A model generated the notes under the pieces. That model was not told the DNA's origin. It ran no database searches and worked only from the letters and a program-made list of their open reading frames with translations. Both the position numbers and the translations under genes were made by a program. A DNA stretch of 64,000 nucleotides from JAJCYL01 sp963664285 (GTDB taxonomy: Bacteria > Bacteroidota > Bacteroidia > Cytophagales > Cyclobacteriaceae): the NCBI GenBank assembly GCA_963664285.2, contig CAXXNX010000019.1, positions 149,827 through 213,826 of the forward strand. The letters are read 5' to 3'. Positions 62,590-64,000 of the stretch are shown here, piece by piece. The stretch's first letter is position 1. Each line of letters starts with the position of its first letter.

Positions 62590-64000
62590 CTAAAAATGCC
62601 CTAACCATATATAAATTGCTAGTGTAAGGATTACCAGAAAATAGCTCAAATGTTTGGCATACTTCCAGGGTTTCATTTCTACAACTCCAATGTCTTCGAT
62701 TTTAAATGGTTTATCTACGGGATAAATTTTAGATAGCACCATCATTATCATTATGTTCAAGACGAACTCTATGCCCCATACATGCACGAAATGAATATCT
62801 ACTTCCAGTATAAAAGTAATTATTATGTAAAACCCAAATCCAAAGAAAAAAGCAACTCTTGCAGCTATTGCCGATATCCAGGGAATAAAAAAGCCAGCGA
62901 TTAAAACGGAGGCAATAGGTATTACAAATATACCGTTGAGTTGCTGAAGTAGTTGGTACAGGCCTTCAGGTGCATTACCTATAGAAGGAGAGATAAGTAT
63001 GGCAAAAATTGCCATGGTGCCCGAAACTATTTTCCCCACTTTTACTAATTTAGATTCAGAGGCATTTCGGTCAATATGTTTTTTGTATATCCCATTACTG
63101 AAAATAGTGGCCGCACTGTTCAAAACGCTGTTGAAGGTACTAAGCACGGCTCCCATAACCACTGCAGCAAAAAAACCGATAAAGCCTGCAGGCATCACTA
63201 TTTTCACCAACTCAGGGTACACTAAATCCTGTTTGTCATATAAGGAATCTCCAAAATAATAATAACCAATAACCCCTGGCAATACAATAACAAGAGGAAT
63301 AAATATTTTGAGAACACCGGTGAAAAGTAGCCCTTTTTGGGCTTCTTTCAGGTTCTTAGCACCCAAAGCCCTTTGAACAAATACCTGATGCATACACCAG
63401 TAGTAAACCTGGCAGATAACAAGACCGGTAAACAGTGTTTCAAATGGCATTACCGAGTCTTTTCCCCCAACTACATTAAATTTTTCAGGGGCTGTATGAT
63501 ATACTTTCAAAAGGCCATCCAGTGCATTTCCATCCCCTATATACATAAGTGCAAATACTGGAACGGATAAACCGCCTATCAAAAGGCCATAGCCATTTAT
63601 AGTATCGGAAATAGCAACTGCTTTTAGCCCTCCAAAAATCGCATATATGCTTCCCAATACACCGATGACAACTACGGTTAACCATATTCCTTCATTATTG
63701 CTGATATTTAAAACTTCCGATATATTGAAAATGCTTTCAAGGTTTATCGCTCCCGTATAAAGCACGATTGGCAGTTGGGCAAAAATGAAAGACAGTAGCA
63801 GCAAAAATGCTACCAGGGTTCGCATAAGGCCATCGTAACGGTATTCTAGGTATTGGGGGATCGTAGTAAGCCCCATTTTTAGATAGCGTGGAATGAAATA
63901 AAGCGCTGTTATTACAAGGGAAAGTGCAGCAGTAACTTCCCAGGCTATAATTATAAAGCCATTTTTGTATGACGATCCATTCATTCCTATCAAATGCTCT
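62590..64000 (-). CDS. Sodium:solute symporter (SSS family), 5'-partial
   Basis: An integral membrane transporter that couples uptake to sodium. The first residues lie beyond the window; the visible 467 begin MIGMNGSSYKNGFIIIAWE. About eleven hydrophobic helices follow. Family features are TTIPQYLEYRYDGLMRTLVA, GLKAVAISDTINGYGLLIGG and AVVMGAVLSTFNSVLNSAAT, the sodium-site helix with Ser and Thr. Placed at the head of the inositol locus and read the same way, it is the likely inositol importer, but SSS proteins carry many solutes and specificity is inferred from context alone. Confidence 0.85.
   Translation of the reverse strand, partial: EHLIGMNGSSYKNGFIIIAWEVTAALSLVITALYFIPRYLKMGLTTIPQYLEYRYDGLMRTLVAFLLLLSFIFAQLPIVLYTGAINLESIFNISEVLNISNNEGIWLTVVVIGVLGSIYAIFGGLKAVAISDTINGYGLLIGGLSVPVFALMYIGDGNALDGLLKVYHTAPEKFNVVGGKDSVMPFETLFTGLVICQVYYWCMHQVFVQRALGAKNLKEAQKGLLFTGVLKIFIPLVIVLPGVIGYYYFGDSLYDKQDLVYPELVKIVMPAGFIGFFAAVVMGAVLSTFNSVLNSAATIFSNGIYKKHIDRNASESKLVKVGKIVSGTMAIFAILISPSIGNAPEGLYQLLQQLNGIFVIPIASVLIAGFFIPWISAIAARVAFFFGFGFYIIITFILEVDIHFVHVWGIEFVLNIMIMMVLSKIYPVDKPFKIEDIGVVEMKPWKYAKHLSYFLVILTLAIYIWLGHF

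Overview
The window looks like a chromosome segment of a marine or soil Bacteroidota of the Cytophagales type. The reasons are promoters of the TAnnTTTG class, a SusC/TonB-type receptor with STN and carboxypeptidase-regulatory-like domains, a short rpsU-xerC-hpf block, the fused alpha-beta E1 2-oxoacid dehydrogenase, and the AT-rich composition. No rRNA, tRNA or CRISPR array was recognised.

Layout. 1-12.3 kb is a mosaic: an IS5-like transposase relic at the left edge; a small operon from a replicating or integrating element (HTH protein, small unknowns, a Rep-like protein, and a Topo VI-A/Spo11-like protein with catalytic Tyr and TOPRIM motifs) at 1.2-4.1 kb; broken host genes (GH lipoprotein start, FG-GAP/ASPIC protein, NHL protein, fdhA, sigma factor); and two nested insertion sequences. 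12.5-15.3 kb holds a truncated Nudix regulator, four copies of an ACACTATAAAAA motif, an IS1380 copy and a phage-like small protein. 15.7-18.0 kb is a GC-rich foreign island with a decayed patatin. It is followed directly by two integron-type gene cassettes with attC-like sites (18.1-18.9 kb). 19.2-22.9 kb is a TonB receptor gene split by an IS30-family element that left a 12-bp target duplication.

22.9-43.3 kb is the stable core: glnS, gpsA, a plsB-like acyltransferase, a DUF952 protein, hpf, xerC, rpsU, an acyl-CoA dehydrogenase (one indel), a nucleotide-sugar operon (ugd-galE-rmlB plus a flavoprotein), a LuxE-like protein, lipoproteins, an E1 dehydrogenase and alanine dehydrogenase. 43.3-47.6 kb is again IS-rich: an IS30 relic, a LytS-type kinase fragment, IS630, a LytTR fragment, a 1.7-kb IS and a cut HAD gene.

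47.7-64 kb is a myo-inositol catabolism locus on the minus strand: a sodium:solute symporter, a LacI-family regulator, iolJ, iolD, iolE, a previously hidden iolC relic, iolG, iolB, iolC and iolA. It carries the dehydrogenase, dehydratase, hydrolase, isomerase, kinase, aldolase and semialdehyde dehydrogenase needed to take inositol to DHAP and acetyl-CoA. Two IS1595 copies, one IS1380 and one IS30 have hit it. The LacI regulator has lost its DNA-binding domain, and iolA is split at codon 6 and carries two indels, so the pathway looks partly decayed or deregulated. Single-base indels in many conserved genes leave open either real pseudogenisation or sequencing error.
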